Origin: an uncultured cyanobacterium
GTDB taxonomy: Bacteria > Cyanobacteriota > Cyanobacteriia > Cyanobacteriales > Geitlerinemataceae
Assembly: GCA_937899645.1 (NCBI GenBank)
Contig: CALCCD010000005.1
Location: 62,001-126,000, forward strand
Direction of reading: 5' to 3'
Length of the DNA: 64,000 bases
Made by a program: the position numbers and the translations under genes. Positions 34,106 to 42,536 of the stretch are shown here, one piece after another; positions within the stretch are counted from its first letter, which is position 1, and each line of letters opens with the position of its first letter. The notes beneath the pieces were generated by a model. The model worked only from the letters and a program-made list of their open reading frames with translations. It was not told the DNA's origin and did not search any database.

Positions 34106-35506
34106 GTGTTGCGCGGCTCGACGCGATCGCCGATCGCACCTGCGGCTCGCGCTCGTTTTCACCGCTCTCTTCTGGAGGACAAATCCATTACACTTTCCCT
34201 TCAATCCAACCAAGCCACCGCTCGGGCCACTTCTCAAGACGTGCTCGAGATCGTCGGTCGCTCGCCCCTCAGCGGTCATGTCAAGATCGGCGGTGCGAAG
34301 AATGCCGCGCTGGTTTTAATGGCTGGAGCGCTTCTCTGTTCTGACGTCTGCCGCCTGAAAAACGTTCCCGCTCTGGCAGACGTTACGAAGATGAGCGACA
34401 TCCTGGCGGCGCTCGGCGTACGCATTCAGCAGGCGGGCGACGTCATCGATATCGACGCGCGCGATATCAACACCACCCGCGCGCCTTACGAAATGGTCAG
34501 CCAGATGCGCGCCAGCTTCTTCGCGATCGGGCCGCTGCTGGCGCGCTGCGGTGTGGCGGAGATGCCGCTGCCCGGTGGCTGCGCGATCGGCGCGCGTCCG
34601 GTAGACCTGCACGTGCGCGGTTTGCAGACCCTCGGCGCGGAGGTGACGATTGAAAGTGGCGTCGTCCATGCGGCGGTTCCCGGTAATCGACGCTTGCAGG
34701 GCGCGGCGATTCACCTGGACTATCCCAGCGTTGGCGCGACGGAGACGCTGATGATGGCGGCGACGCTGGCGGAGGGCGAAACCACGTTGCACAACGCTGC
34801 CCAGGAGCCGGAAGTGGTTGACCTGGCGAACTTCTGCCGCGCGATGGGCGCACGCATCGAAGGGGCGGGCACGAACACGATCCGCATCGTCGGCGTCGAT
34901 CGCCTGCACGGCGTCGATTATGACGTCGTTCCCGATCGCATCGAAGCCGGGACTTTCTTGCTGGCAGGCGCGATCGCGCGATCGGAAGTCAGTCTTTCGC
35001 CGGTGGTTCCCGAGCATCTGGCCGCCGTAATCGCTAAGCTGCGTGAAGTGGGCTGCACGGTGGTCTCCGACACGCCCAACAGCCTGCGCGTCCTGGCCGC
35101 CGATCGCTTGACGGGCGTAGATATCCAAACCCAGCCATACCCAGGATTCCCCACGGACTTGCAGTCGCCGTTTATGTCGCTGCTGACGATTTGCGAGGGC
35201 AGCAGCGTCGTTGAAGAAACGGTGTTCGAGAACCGCTTGCAGCACGTGGCCGAGCTTCAGCGCATGGGAGCGAATATCCGCGTCAAAGGTAACGTCGCCG
35301 TGATCGAAGGCGTGCCGATGCTGTCTGGTGCGCCCGTCGAAGCGACCGACCTGCGGGCCTCGGCAGCGCTGGCGATCGCCGGTTTGGCGGCCAACGGCAC
35401 GACGATCCTGCAAAACCTCAAGCATATGGATCGCGGCTACGATAACTTCGTGGGCAAAATGCAGGCACTGGGCGCGAAGATCGTTCGCAAGCAGCTCGAT
35501 AGCTAG
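34106..35506 (+). CDS. murA: UDP-N-acetylglucosamine 1-carboxyvinyltransferase
   Basis: The conserved protein is complete: [32 protein letters not shown], the catalytic-loop cysteine in [48 protein letters not shown] and [17 protein letters not shown]. MurA transfers enolpyruvate from PEP to UDP-GlcNAc, the first committed step of peptidoglycan synthesis. The start is open: GTG 34106 and TTG 34109 lack a ribosome binding site, while GGAGG (34174-34178) stands 8 bases before an in-frame ATT (34187), a rare but known start codon. With ATT the product is 439 residues, close to the usual MurA length. Confidence 0.96.
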   Translation: MLRGSTRSPIAPAARARFHRSLLEDKSITLSLQSNQATARATSQDVLEIVGRSPLSGHVKIGGAKNAALVLMAGALLCSDVCRLKNVPALADVTKMSDILAALGVRIQQAGDVIDIDARDINTTRAPYEMVSQMRASFFAIGPLLARCGVAEMPLPGGCAIGARPVDLHVRGLQTLGAEVTIESGVVHAAVPGNRRLQGAAIHLDYPSVGATETLMMAATLAEGETTLHNAAQEPEVVDLANFCRAMGARIEGAGTNTIRIVGVDRLHGVDYDVVPDRIEAGTFLLAGAIARSEVSLSPVVPEHLAAVIAKLREVGCTVVSDTPNSLRVLAADRLTGVDIQTQPYPGFPTDLQSPFMSLLTICEGSSVVEETVFENRLQHVAELQRMGANIRVKGNVAVIEGVPMLSGAPVEATDLRASAALAIAGLAANGTTILQNLKHMDRGYDNFVGKMQALGAKIVRKQLDS

Positions 35507-35612
35507 GACGACGGGGCTTGCGTTCTCGGCGTGGCATTGCCCACCGCGCCACTTCTCGACCCGACGTTTCTAGACGACATTGCTAGCCGACGTTGCTAAA
35601 GTGCCTGATGTG

Positions 35613-35650
35613 GCGGCTCCTCTCCCGGATTACAGTGAGAGGAGCCGCCT
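35613..35650 (+). terminator. Terminator hairpin after murA
   Basis: GGCGGCTCCTCTC pairs perfectly over 13 bp with GAGAGGAGCCGCC around a 12-base loop, followed by TTTCGCTTT. Confidence 0.8.
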
Positions 35651-35744
35651 TTCGCTTTACGTTTGCCCATCGACATATCGGCTTCTCGTTCGGCTCGTTT
35701 CTTCGCAACCGCTCTGCCCCGCTCTGCCAAACTTCCATCCACCC

Positions 35745-36263
35745 ATGCGCGATCGCTCTAGTCCCTCCTGGCTTCGCTACTTCATCATCGGCGTGCAGCT
35801 GCTGGTGGCGATCGCGCTGCTGCTGGCCTTTATCGCGCCCAGCCTGTTGTCGCAAGTTCTGCTGCCCTGCCTGATCGCGATGGGGCTGCTGCTGCCCTTT
35901 TTGGGCTTTAAGTTCGTCCAGCAGGCTTTCGGCGACTTCGGGCGCGAGATGTATCTAAACAGCCGTCAGACGACGCACTTCAACCGCTACTGGTACGACG
36001 ACCCGATCGAGGTGGACGAGCCGGAGCCGGAAACGCCGATGGATCGCGAGCGCGCTGAGCTGTGGTCGCACCTGGAAGTGCTGCGGCTGGGCTGGCCGAT
36101 CGAGGTTTCGGAGCTAACGCGCGCCTATCACCGGCGGGCGCGCGAAACCCACCCGGACACCAACGGCAGCGGCGACAAGGCTGAATTCGTACGCGTCCAC
36201 CAAGCCTACGAAGCCGTAAGGCGACAAATCGAGCGGCGCAAGGACGAGCTGCCGCGACGGTGA
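35745..36263 (+). CDS. Membrane-anchored J-domain protein
   Basis: 172 residues from ATG 35745. Two hydrophobic spans (YFIIGVQLLVAIALLLAFIAP and VLLPCLIAMGLLLPFLGFKFV) anchor the protein. The C-terminal 65 residues are a J-domain: LRLGWPIEVSELTRAYHRRARETHPDTNGSGDKAEFVRVHQAYEAV, with the HPD tripeptide that stimulates Hsp70 ATPase. It likely recruits DnaK to a membrane. The open frame upstream to 35580 lies over the murA terminator and is not supported. A 13-bp tandem array follows. Confidence 0.85.
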   Translation: MRDRSSPSWLRYFIIGVQLLVAIALLLAFIAPSLLSQVLLPCLIAMGLLLPFLGFKFVQQAFGDFGREMYLNSRQTTHFNRYWYDDPIEVDEPEPETPMDRERAELWSHLEVLRLGWPIEVSELTRAYHRRARETHPDTNGSGDKAEFVRVHQAYEAVRRQIERRKDELPRR

Positions 36264-36280
36264 CTCGACTTTGTAAATTT

Positions 36281-36332
36281 AACTGCACAACCCAACTGCA
36301 CAACCCAACTGCACAACCCAACTGCACAACCG
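36281..36332. repeat. Tandem array, 13-bp period, four units
   Basis: AACTGCACAACCC occurs three times exactly and a fourth time with a terminal G, directly between the J-domain gene and the YtxH-like gene. Confidence 0.95.
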
Positions 36333-36426
36333 AACTTCGCAATCGATCGCGGTCGCAGGCGCAGCAGCGTGCCATGCTGAACGAGTAAGCGAATTCGCCG
36401 CTCGGGTCAGCGAGTGCAACGAGACT

Positions 36427-36774
36427 ATGGCAAAAGGAAGCGGACTTTTTCTCGGCGGCGTCCTGCTGGGCGGCGCGATCGGTGCGATCGCCGCGATCGC
36501 TGCCGACCCGCGCAAAACTCGCCAGGCGCGCCGCGCCGTCCGCGAAACCGCCGATCGCCTGCCAGAGGTCGCACGGGATGCCAGCACGATCGCTGTCGAA
36601 ACCTCAGCGCGGCTCGGGCGACAGGTCGCTCACCTCAGCCAGGACTTTCGCGACGACTGGCAGGCCACCTCCCAGCGGCTGCGCGATGCGGCAGTAGCGG
36701 GCGTTGCGGCCTCGCGCCAGGAATACCTCAATGAGATTCAGGCCGAGATCGAGAACGGACCCAAAGCCGAGTGA
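36427..36774 (+). CDS. YtxH-like membrane-associated protein
   Basis: 115 residues. A glycine/alanine-rich hydrophobic N-terminus (GLFLGGVLLGGAIGAIAAIAA) followed by a helical, charged, coiled-coil-prone tail (RKTRQARRAVRETADRLPEVARDAS) matches the YtxH/gas-vesicle-like stress protein group. It precedes a DUF948-like protein by 65 bases, the usual pairing for these envelope-associated proteins. Precise role unknown. Confidence 0.7.
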   Translation: MAKGSGLFLGGVLLGGAIGAIAAIAADPRKTRQARRAVRETADRLPEVARDASTIAVETSARLGRQVAHLSQDFRDDWQATSQRLRDAAVAGVAASRQEYLNEIQAEIENGPKAE

Positions 36775-36839
36775 GCCAGCCCGGAGCGGTATGCTGTGGC
36801 GAGTGAAGCGATCGCGCGCGACTCGCGCGAGACAGAACC

Positions 36840-37283
36840 GTGACCGATCCGATCTTTTGGTTGGGACTATCGTTGGGCTGCGTGGCGTTGGGGCTGTTGC
36901 TGTTGTGCGTGGCTTTGTTGCCCGCCGCGCGCGACCTCCAGCGAGCGGCGCGCAGCCTGGAGCGGCTGGCGGACACCCTGACGCGGGAGCTACCGCCGAC
37001 ACTAGAGTCATTCCGCCAGACGGGCAGCGAGCTGGGCGACCTGACGGAGAACGTCACGAGCAGCGTCCGCAATGCCAGCGAGACCCTCGGCCATGTGAAT
37101 GAAGGCGTCTCGAACGTGCGTCGCCAAACCAAGCGCGCCAGAGGGACGGCGCGGGGCGCGATCGCGGGGCTGCGGGCGGCGTGGCAAGTCTGGTCGGGCG
37201 ATCGCGACGAGCAGAGCGACGTAAAAATCTACCGCGATCGCAAACTCGATCGCGAACCGCGCTACCAGCCCGACGAAGATTAG
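36840..37283 (+). CDS. DUF948-like membrane protein
   Basis: 147 residues, GTG start at 36840. One N-terminal membrane span (FWLGLSLGCVALGLLLLCVALLPAA) and a long helical region with S/T-rich heptads (ELGDLTENVTSSVRNASETLGHVNEGVSNV), followed by a basic region and an acidic tail. The pattern matches DUF948, commonly found after YtxH-type genes. A TTA-flanked mini-element begins 14 bases after the stop. Confidence 0.72.
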   Translation: MTDPIFWLGLSLGCVALGLLLLCVALLPAARDLQRAARSLERLADTLTRELPPTLESFRQTGSELGDLTENVTSSVRNASETLGHVNEGVSNVRRQTKRARGTARGAIAGLRAAWQVWSGDRDEQSDVKIYRDRKLDREPRYQPDED

Positions 37284-37297
37284 CGCTGTTCGCTTTA

Positions 37298-37429
37298 GAG
37301 CACTCCACAAATATATTTGTCCAGAAGCCGCCAATGAAGGCTGAGCTTGTCGAAGCCTGGGTGTGACGCACTTCGACAAGCTCAGTGCTCGAACCCTGAA
37401 TACTGGACATTTATCTCCGTGGAGTACTC
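37298..37429. mobile_element. 132-bp MITE-like element (family B) with TTA duplication
   Basis: Terminal inverted repeats of about 26 bp (left GAGCACTCCAC...GTCCAG, right CTGGAC...GTGGAGTACTC) are flanked by TTA on both sides (37295-37297, 37430-37432). Nested in the middle, CTGAGCTTGTCGAAG (37341-37355) and CTTCGACAAGCTCAG (37371-37385) are a perfect 15-bp inverted repeat with a 15-base loop. No coding capacity. Confidence 0.78.
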
Positions 37430-37479
37430 TTAGAAGCCATATGTAGCCATCCGCTCGAGGATGACGCATACGGGCACAT

Positions 37480-37560
37480 TAGCGCTCTCCCCAACGCACT
37501 TTCGGCTTCGCGAAGGTTACGCCAACAACTACGCTCAGCGCTCTCTGGGTCGATCTCGCT
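37480..37560. repeat. Partial copy of the dispersed hairpin repeat
   Basis: GGCTTCGCGAAGGTTACGCCAACAACTACGCTCAGCGCTC repeats, in pieces, the block order of the copies at 15599 and 20870. It lies between the mini-element and the tRNA. Confidence 0.6.
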
Positions 37561-37656
37561 TTTAAGTAGAGCGACAATAATTTTGTTCTGGAACCTCAAA
37601 AAGCAAAGGGAAGCTGAAAACTCAGCTTCCCAAACCTGCTTCTACCAGTTGGAAAA

Positions 37657-37730
<74 letters not shown>

Positions 37731-37743
37731 ACGTGTTGTTCTA

Positions 37744-37773
37744 AATATAGCGTGTCCTCTCGCAATCGCGCAA
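37744..37773 (-). promoter_or_regulatory. Promoter of the initiator tRNA
   Basis: On the minus strand TTGCGC and TATATT are separated by 18 bp, with the -10 box 14 bases before the tRNA 5' end. Confidence 0.5.
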
Positions 37774-37943
37774 CCCTCCAACACAAAATCTTCCCGCGCG
37801 CTCAATTTTGCATTACCCGACACTTGCGCGTACTCGGCACAGACATACCTATTTTGCGTACCCGACATGAGAACTGTCACAGCACGGCCCGGAAGCGCCC
37901 CGCGCCACGAACACACTGGGGGTGTTGCGTTCCCGGCATTTCG

Positions 37944-38747
37944 ATGAAATCTTCCGAACTTCAGGTATTTGGCGGCTTCTCCGCCAGCTTGGTTTTTATA
38001 ACCCTGCTGGCCTTCGCGATTTTGCAGTGGTTGCAGATTCCCTCCGGCAGCTTTCTGGACTGGACGATCGGGTTGGCGAGCTTTTGGTGGCTGCTGGCGA
38101 TCGTCACGATTCCCTGGAATATCTACTTCACCGCTAAGCAAGCGCTCGACAACGCTGCAATCTCCCAGGAAAAACAGATCGCCGTCGATGCCCGATCGCT
38201 CGCCTACGTTCGCAAAGTGGCACGGCGCGCCGGATTTGTCGCCGTGGGTCTGCACCTGGTTTCGGCGGCGGGGCTCTACGCGCTGGCCGCAACGGGCATC
38301 AGCTCGATCGGCTATGTCAGTAGCGTCGCGGCGCTGCTATTTACCGGGCTGCGTCCGGCGATCGTCTTCTACCGCTACCTGGCCGAGCGCTTGCAGGCGA
38401 TCGAGCGCACTTTCAAATTTCCCCGCGAGGACGTGCTGACCGTCAGCGAGCGCCTAAACGAAGTCCAGCAAACCCTCGAGGTGACGATCGCGCGGGTGCA
38501 AGATCTCGAAAATGCCCTCGACCCCGACTACGAAAATTCCTACGCTCTGCGCCAAAATAACCGCATCACCGGCATTGCCGACGAGCTGCGTGCCCTCAGT
38601 GTCGAGCACCGCCAGCAGGCGATCGAGTCGCAAACCGATCGCGAGCGCATCCGCAACGAAGCCCGCAACGCGATCGCCCAGATTACCGCCGACGGCCAGT
38701 TCCTCGAACACGTCCGCGAAATCATCCGTTTCGTCAAGTCGTCGTAG
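37944..38747 (+). CDS. Membrane protein with C-terminal coiled coil
   Basis: 267 residues from ATG 37944. Two N-terminal hydrophobic spans (SASLVFITLLAFAILQWL, WTIGLASFWWLLAIVTIPWNIYF), two more around residues 90-135 (AGFVAVGLHLVSAAGLYALAA, YVSSVAALLFTGLRPAIVF), and a 130-residue charged coiled-coil tail (VSERLNEVQQTLEVTIARVQDLENALD). I do not recognise the family. The open frame upstream overlaps the tRNA promoter and is not supported. Confidence 0.7.
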   Translation: MKSSELQVFGGFSASLVFITLLAFAILQWLQIPSGSFLDWTIGLASFWWLLAIVTIPWNIYFTAKQALDNAAISQEKQIAVDARSLAYVRKVARRAGFVAVGLHLVSAAGLYALAATGISSIGYVSSVAALLFTGLRPAIVFYRYLAERLQAIERTFKFPREDVLTVSERLNEVQQTLEVTIARVQDLENALDPDYENSYALRQNNRITGIADELRALSVEHRQQAIESQTDRERIRNEARNAIAQITADGQFLEHVREIIRFVKSS

Positions 38748-38844
38748 CGACAGGATCGAACGTGCTAGGCTTTAGCGCGATCGCGGCTTCGATCGTCGAT
38801 CGCGCTTCCCCGTCCCATTCTTCGCTTCACTTCTTCGCTTCACT

Positions 38845-39474
38845 GTGGCTAAACTCTCCACCGAACTCGATCGCGCCTTTCTGCAAGCCGAGTCCAACGA
38901 ACCCGTCAAGCTCCGCGACCTGTTCGAGCTGGCCGGAGAGCGCACCTTCGGTTTCCTGTTCGTGCTGCTGGCGCTACCGTCGGCGCTGCCGGTTCCGGCT
39001 CCGGGCTACTCGACGCCCTTCGCGATCGTGCTGTGCTTTCTGGCCGCGCAGCTTGTCGCCGGGTCGCCCCAGCCCTGGCTCCCGGAGAAGTGGCTCGATC
39101 GCAGCATCGGTCGCGATAAGCTGCGCGGCATCTTGAGTAAGGGCATGCCTTGGCTGAAGCGGGTGGAAATTTTTTCGCGCCCGCGCCTGGCGATCCTCTG
39201 CACCAGCCGCGTCGGACGCACGGCGATCGGCCTGACGATCGCGCTACTCTCGGTGTCGATGATGATCCCGATTCCCGGCACGAACACCGTCCCGGCGATG
39301 GGCATCTTCGCGATCGGCTTTGGCTTACTTGACGACGACGGCTTTATTTCGATTATCGGCCTGACGATCGGCGCGATCGGCCTGGCGCTAACGACGCTGA
39401 TCCTGCGCTACGGTTACGAAGCCGTTTCGGCGGGCATCGACGCGATCGAAGAATTCGTGAAAGGTGCGTTTTAG
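38845..39474 (+). CDS. ExoD-like exopolysaccharide synthesis protein
   Basis: 209 residues, GTG start at 38845. ExoD family pattern: an N-terminal soluble helix pair (KLRDLFELAGERTFGFLFVLLALPSALPVPAPGYSTPFAIVLCFLAAQLV) followed by membrane spans, with the proline-rich MMIPIPGTNTVPAMGIFAIGFGLLDDDG motif near the end. Implicated in polysaccharide production in rhizobia; role in cyanobacteria unproven. Located near other surface-glycan genes only at long range. Confidence 0.88.
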   Translation: MAKLSTELDRAFLQAESNEPVKLRDLFELAGERTFGFLFVLLALPSALPVPAPGYSTPFAIVLCFLAAQLVAGSPQPWLPEKWLDRSIGRDKLRGILSKGMPWLKRVEIFSRPRLAILCTSRVGRTAIGLTIALLSVSMMIPIPGTNTVPAMGIFAIGFGLLDDDGFISIIGLTIGAIGLALTTLILRYGYEAVSAGIDAIEEFVKGAF

Positions 39475-39623
39475 AGCGCCATCGCGAGCCTGCGCTGGAG
39501 CCCGCTAACCCGCACGATTCGCAGAGGCTACGCCAGCGAGTCCGCTCAATGCTCGTCGGCTTGTCTCACTTCCTTTTCGGAAGCTTCGCGCTCAGTCCCA
39601 GAACGCTCGAAAAAATTCGCAAA

Positions 39624-39658
39624 TAAAAAGAGCCCGTTGCGCAACCGACGAGCTCTTA
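39624..39658 (-). terminator. Terminator of the candidate ncRNA
   Basis: On the minus strand AAGAGC and GCTCTT enclose a GTTGCGCAAC inner palindrome, followed by TTTTT. Confidence 0.75.
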
Positions 39659-39929
39659 CTGCATGCAACCACATTACTAAAGTCGCGAACTCCCAGAAGA
39701 GAACGACTTTGGCAAACACTCAGTCAGGCCAGGAGACGCAGACAGAACCTACGACTCCGAAACATCGATCGCCATCGGAAGCCACAAACTGCCCGCCTGT
39801 CTCAAACTCGGTAAATACAACCCATTACGAGCCAGCAATGGCTTGCAGATGGCAACGTGAGGGAAGCGGAGTTGAAGCGAACCGTTCGTAACCTTCGTTG
39901 GCTTGGATGCCTTGCCCGAACCTTCTTAC
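39624..39929 (-). ncRNA. Candidate structured RNA of about 300 nt
   Basis: On the minus strand a promoter with TCGTCA, 17 bp, TATAAT (39964-39936) is followed by about 300 bases without a credible open frame and then a hairpin with five T. Internal pairings include AAAGTCG/CGACTTT (39674-39710 region) and AGCCA/TGGCT. The sequence lacks landmarks of RNase P RNA, tmRNA (no alanine-tRNA-like end) and SRP RNA. A 6S-type RNA is possible but not shown. It lies downstream of the NACHT gene on the same strand. Confidence 0.55.
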
Positions 39930-39935
39930 ACGGCA

Positions 39936-39964
39936 ATTATACTGACTTTTCGCGGGTTTGACGA
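39936..39964 (-). promoter_or_regulatory. Strong promoter of the candidate ncRNA
   Basis: A perfect TATAAT box with TCGTCA 17 bp upstream, reading leftward. Confidence 0.65.
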
Positions 39965-40087
39965 CAAAACCCAATAAAAAAAATCCGTAGGAATACGTAC
40001 GATCGATTGCATGACGATCGGCCGTGTGACGGAACACGACTAAAGTCCTTGTAAAGCAGCCGTTAGGGCGCTCTCGATCGAAGATTA

Positions 40088-42340
40088 CTAGGGTTGCATG
40101 GCCGCTCGGCAGCGGGCCAAGGTTTCGACGACGACGAGGTGGTTGGCCAGCATCTGCCAACGGTCGAGATCGCTCGTTGGCTCCGCGCCACCGGCAAGCA
40201 GATCGGTATTCAAAAGATTCCAGAGCCGATCGAGGCTTTTCCGCAGGCGACCCGGCGTCGTCGGGCGCGAGCTGTCTGGTGGCGGCGCGATCTGAGACAG
40301 TTCTGCCGCGATCGCCGCGATCGAAAAGGGCGCGATCGCCACCTGCCAAGACTGCAACGACTCCGAGTCGAGCGTCGCGATGGCCTCGGGCTCGCTCGGC
40401 CATGCCTCCAGCAGCGGAGTTTGGCGCTTTCGGGCGGTTTTTTCCAGAGCAGATAGCAGCACCGCACCGCGATAGCCCAGGCGCGATAGCCACAGCGGAA
40501 AGATCGATCGCCAGAGCGGGTCGCCGAGATATTCACCGGCTAGTGTTTCGATCTCGCGATCGCTCATTGCCCGATCGCCCATTGCCACGCCTGAAGGTCG
40601 ATCGCCCGATGCCCGATCTCCCAAAGCCACCGCCGCACAGTAGGCTTGCAGCGTCACTCGATCGAAGGAAAATACGTCTCGCGATCGCTGAGTTAAGATG
40701 CCCTGCTGGGCAACGATTTCGTCGAGGATAGCGCTGCTGTCAAGGCGATCGGGGGCCTGAATCTCGGTTTTCAGAAACGCCGTCAGCGCGGCAACCAAGT
40801 CGCGACGCGCAAAAAATACCCGGCGCGCCTTGCTGGCTTCCAGAGCAATTTCCCCGAAGAAGCGCTGCTGGAGGGCCGCGCCGAAATCGGGATAGAGCGC
40901 CGATCGCGTCACGCGCTGGAACTCGCTCCACTTCGATAAGTACAGCTCGACGATTTCTTGGTAGAGGTACGAGCGGTTACTGGGGCGCGAGAGGCTGGCA
41001 GGCTCGATCGAGCTGAGCAGCGTTAGCAGCAGCGGCGATCGGCTCAGCTCGGCCAGCTCCGGATCGCGGGCGAGGATGCGGCTGGTGTCGGGCGGCGCTT
41101 CGGTGGATGTTTCCTCAAATGTTTCATCGCGATCGGCGTCGGGCTCCTCCGGCTCTTCGGTTGCGCCCGGTTCGCCAGCATCGTCGGTTTGGTTCGGTTC
41201 TCTATTAGCTTTATCGGCCCGATCGGCAGACGGTTCGCCCCGATCCGACTCGGTCGGGCTCGCTTCATTCGGCACGGTCTCGCCGATATCCGGACGGGCT
41301 TCGATCGGGTGGGCGATCGCCCAGCGCGCCACGAACTCCTGCACCTGAGATGGCGATAGGTTCAGCACCACTGCATCGACAAACTGCTTGAGGTTGTGCT
41401 GATAGACCGGCGATCGGCACGAACAAAGAAAGCGGTTTTTATTGTGGCGATCGACGAAATCTTGGATCTGCCCGATCGCATCGTTGCGGCGATCGGCGGG
41501 CAGTTCGTCGAGGCCGTCGAGCAGGATCAACAGCTTGCCGCGATCGAGCGCGATATCGACAAACCCGTCCGCCTCCGGAAAGCCGCACACCTCGAATTCT
41601 TTGACCAGCTCTTCGCGTAAATCGAGCGGGCGATCGGCGGGGCGATTCGCAAAGCGCTTTAGCTCCACAAACACCGGAATCGCTTCGCTCGTGCTGTTGA
41701 CCGAACTGCCCGAACCGCCCGAACCGCCCGAACTTTCTGCTTTCTCGCGGCTACCATCCGGCTTATCCGATTTGTCCGACTCGAGCCAAAGAAACTCGCC
41801 GTCGCTTTTCGCGCCCGTTTTGCCCCGCAGCGCTTTCAGGCCCACCTGTCGCAGTATCGTCGTCTTCCCCGATCCCGGCGTCCCGAGCACCATCACGCAG
41901 CGCCGCTGCCGCGCCAGCTCCAGCGCGGGGAGCACCGTGCCGCCGGGAGGAGCGAAATGCCCAGTTTCGGCAAAGGCTCGATCGCACTCTTCCGCCGAAG
42001 CAAAGCGCCGCGCTTCGTCGTCGATCGAAACCAGCAGCGGCACGGCGACGGCTCCGAGGTCGAGAGGCTGGCGCATTCCCAGCAGCTTGATCTGACCGTG
42101 GCGCTGGGCGAAGCGGCTGGCGTATTCGCCCGAGGCGGTGTAAATCGTTTGTTTCGTGGCGCGATCGATCTGCCGACCGAACAGGCCGAGAATCTTGCCG
42201 CCGCTGTCGATGAGCGATTGGAACAGCGGGACGGCAACCCCGCTAACGGCAGTCAGGGCAACGGCATCAAGGGGAGCCACGGTCAACGCGAGCGATCGAG
42301 TCGTTCGGATACGAAGGTTCGGGTCAACGGTAGCCTGCAA
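40088..42340 (-). CDS. NACHT-domain NTPase (STAND, NLR-like)
   Basis: 750 residues. The N-terminal 130 residues carry a helical region with YASRFAQRHGQIKLLGMRQPLDLGAVAVPL, which resembles the N-terminal helical domain of many bacterial NACHT proteins. Walker A is GTPGSGKTT (153-161), Walker B KLLILLDGLDEL (269-280), then FLCSCRSPVY (sensor region) and LSRSPLLLTLLSS. Two low-complexity inserts break the domain: a Gly/Ser linker (about 185-220) and an acidic insert (about 345-415). No repeat domain or known effector is obvious at the C-terminus. Bacterial NACHT proteins act in antiphage defence. The only in-frame start is a TTG at 42340 without a clear ribosome binding site. Confidence 0.85.
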   Translation of the reverse strand: MQATVDPNLRIRTTRSLALTVAPLDAVALTAVSGVAVPLFQSLIDSGGKILGLFGRQIDRATKQTIYTASGEYASRFAQRHGQIKLLGMRQPLDLGAVAVPLLVSIDDEARRFASAEECDRAFAETGHFAPPGGTVLPALELARQRRCVMVLGTPGSGKTTILRQVGLKALRGKTGAKSDGEFLWLESDKSDKPDGSREKAESSGGSGGSGSSVNSTSEAIPVFVELKRFANRPADRPLDLREELVKEFEVCGFPEADGFVDIALDRGKLLILLDGLDELPADRRNDAIGQIQDFVDRHNKNRFLCSCRSPVYQHNLKQFVDAVVLNLSPSQVQEFVARWAIAHPIEARPDIGETVPNEASPTESDRGEPSADRADKANREPNQTDDAGEPGATEEPEEPDADRDETFEETSTEAPPDTSRILARDPELAELSRSPLLLTLLSSIEPASLSRPSNRSYLYQEIVELYLSKWSEFQRVTRSALYPDFGAALQQRFFGEIALEASKARRVFFARRDLVAALTAFLKTEIQAPDRLDSSAILDEIVAQQGILTQRSRDVFSFDRVTLQAYCAAVALGDRASGDRPSGVAMGDRAMSDREIETLAGEYLGDPLWRSIFPLWLSRLGYRGAVLLSALEKTARKRQTPLLEAWPSEPEAIATLDSESLQSWQVAIAPFSIAAIAAELSQIAPPPDSSRPTTPGRLRKSLDRLWNLLNTDLLAGGAEPTSDLDRWQMLANHLVVVETLARCRAAMQP

Positions 42341-42536
42341 TTGCGGGCGGCATCAAGCGCGGGTTTCCGCTGCGGGCGGCTTCGGAGTCGGCGGGCGATC
42401 GAGTTGAGCGATCGAGCGATCGAGCTGAGGGAATAACCGCCGGGACGCGCCGGACCGAGCGCCGGATCTATCATGAGGATCGAACGCGCGGCACGAGACG
42501 CCGTGCGGCAACCATTCGGAACCGAGGGGATTTTTC

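Larger units (their letters stand above)
39475..40087. other. Intergenic region with repeat fragment and ncRNA candidate
   Basis: No supported protein gene. A fragment of the dispersed repeat lies at 39521-39600 (GCAGAGGCTACGCCAGCGA, GGAAGCTTCGCGCTCAG). The rest is the candidate RNA listed separately. Confidence 0.7.

Noticed and set aside
34316-35425. 369-codon open frame antisense to murA
   Set aside because: It mirrors murA codons and has no family signature; MurA is certain on the other strand.
39624-39929. Assignment of the candidate RNA as tmRNA, RNase P RNA or SRP RNA
   Set aside because: No alanine tRNA-like end or tag reading frame, no RNase P core (GAGGAAAGTC-type), and the wrong size for SRP RNA. 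6S RNA remains open and was not claimed.
41700-41735. 9-bp tandem repeat (ccgaaccgc) as an intergenic repeat
   Set aside because: It lies inside the NACHT gene and encodes its Gly/Ser linker, so it is described with that gene.
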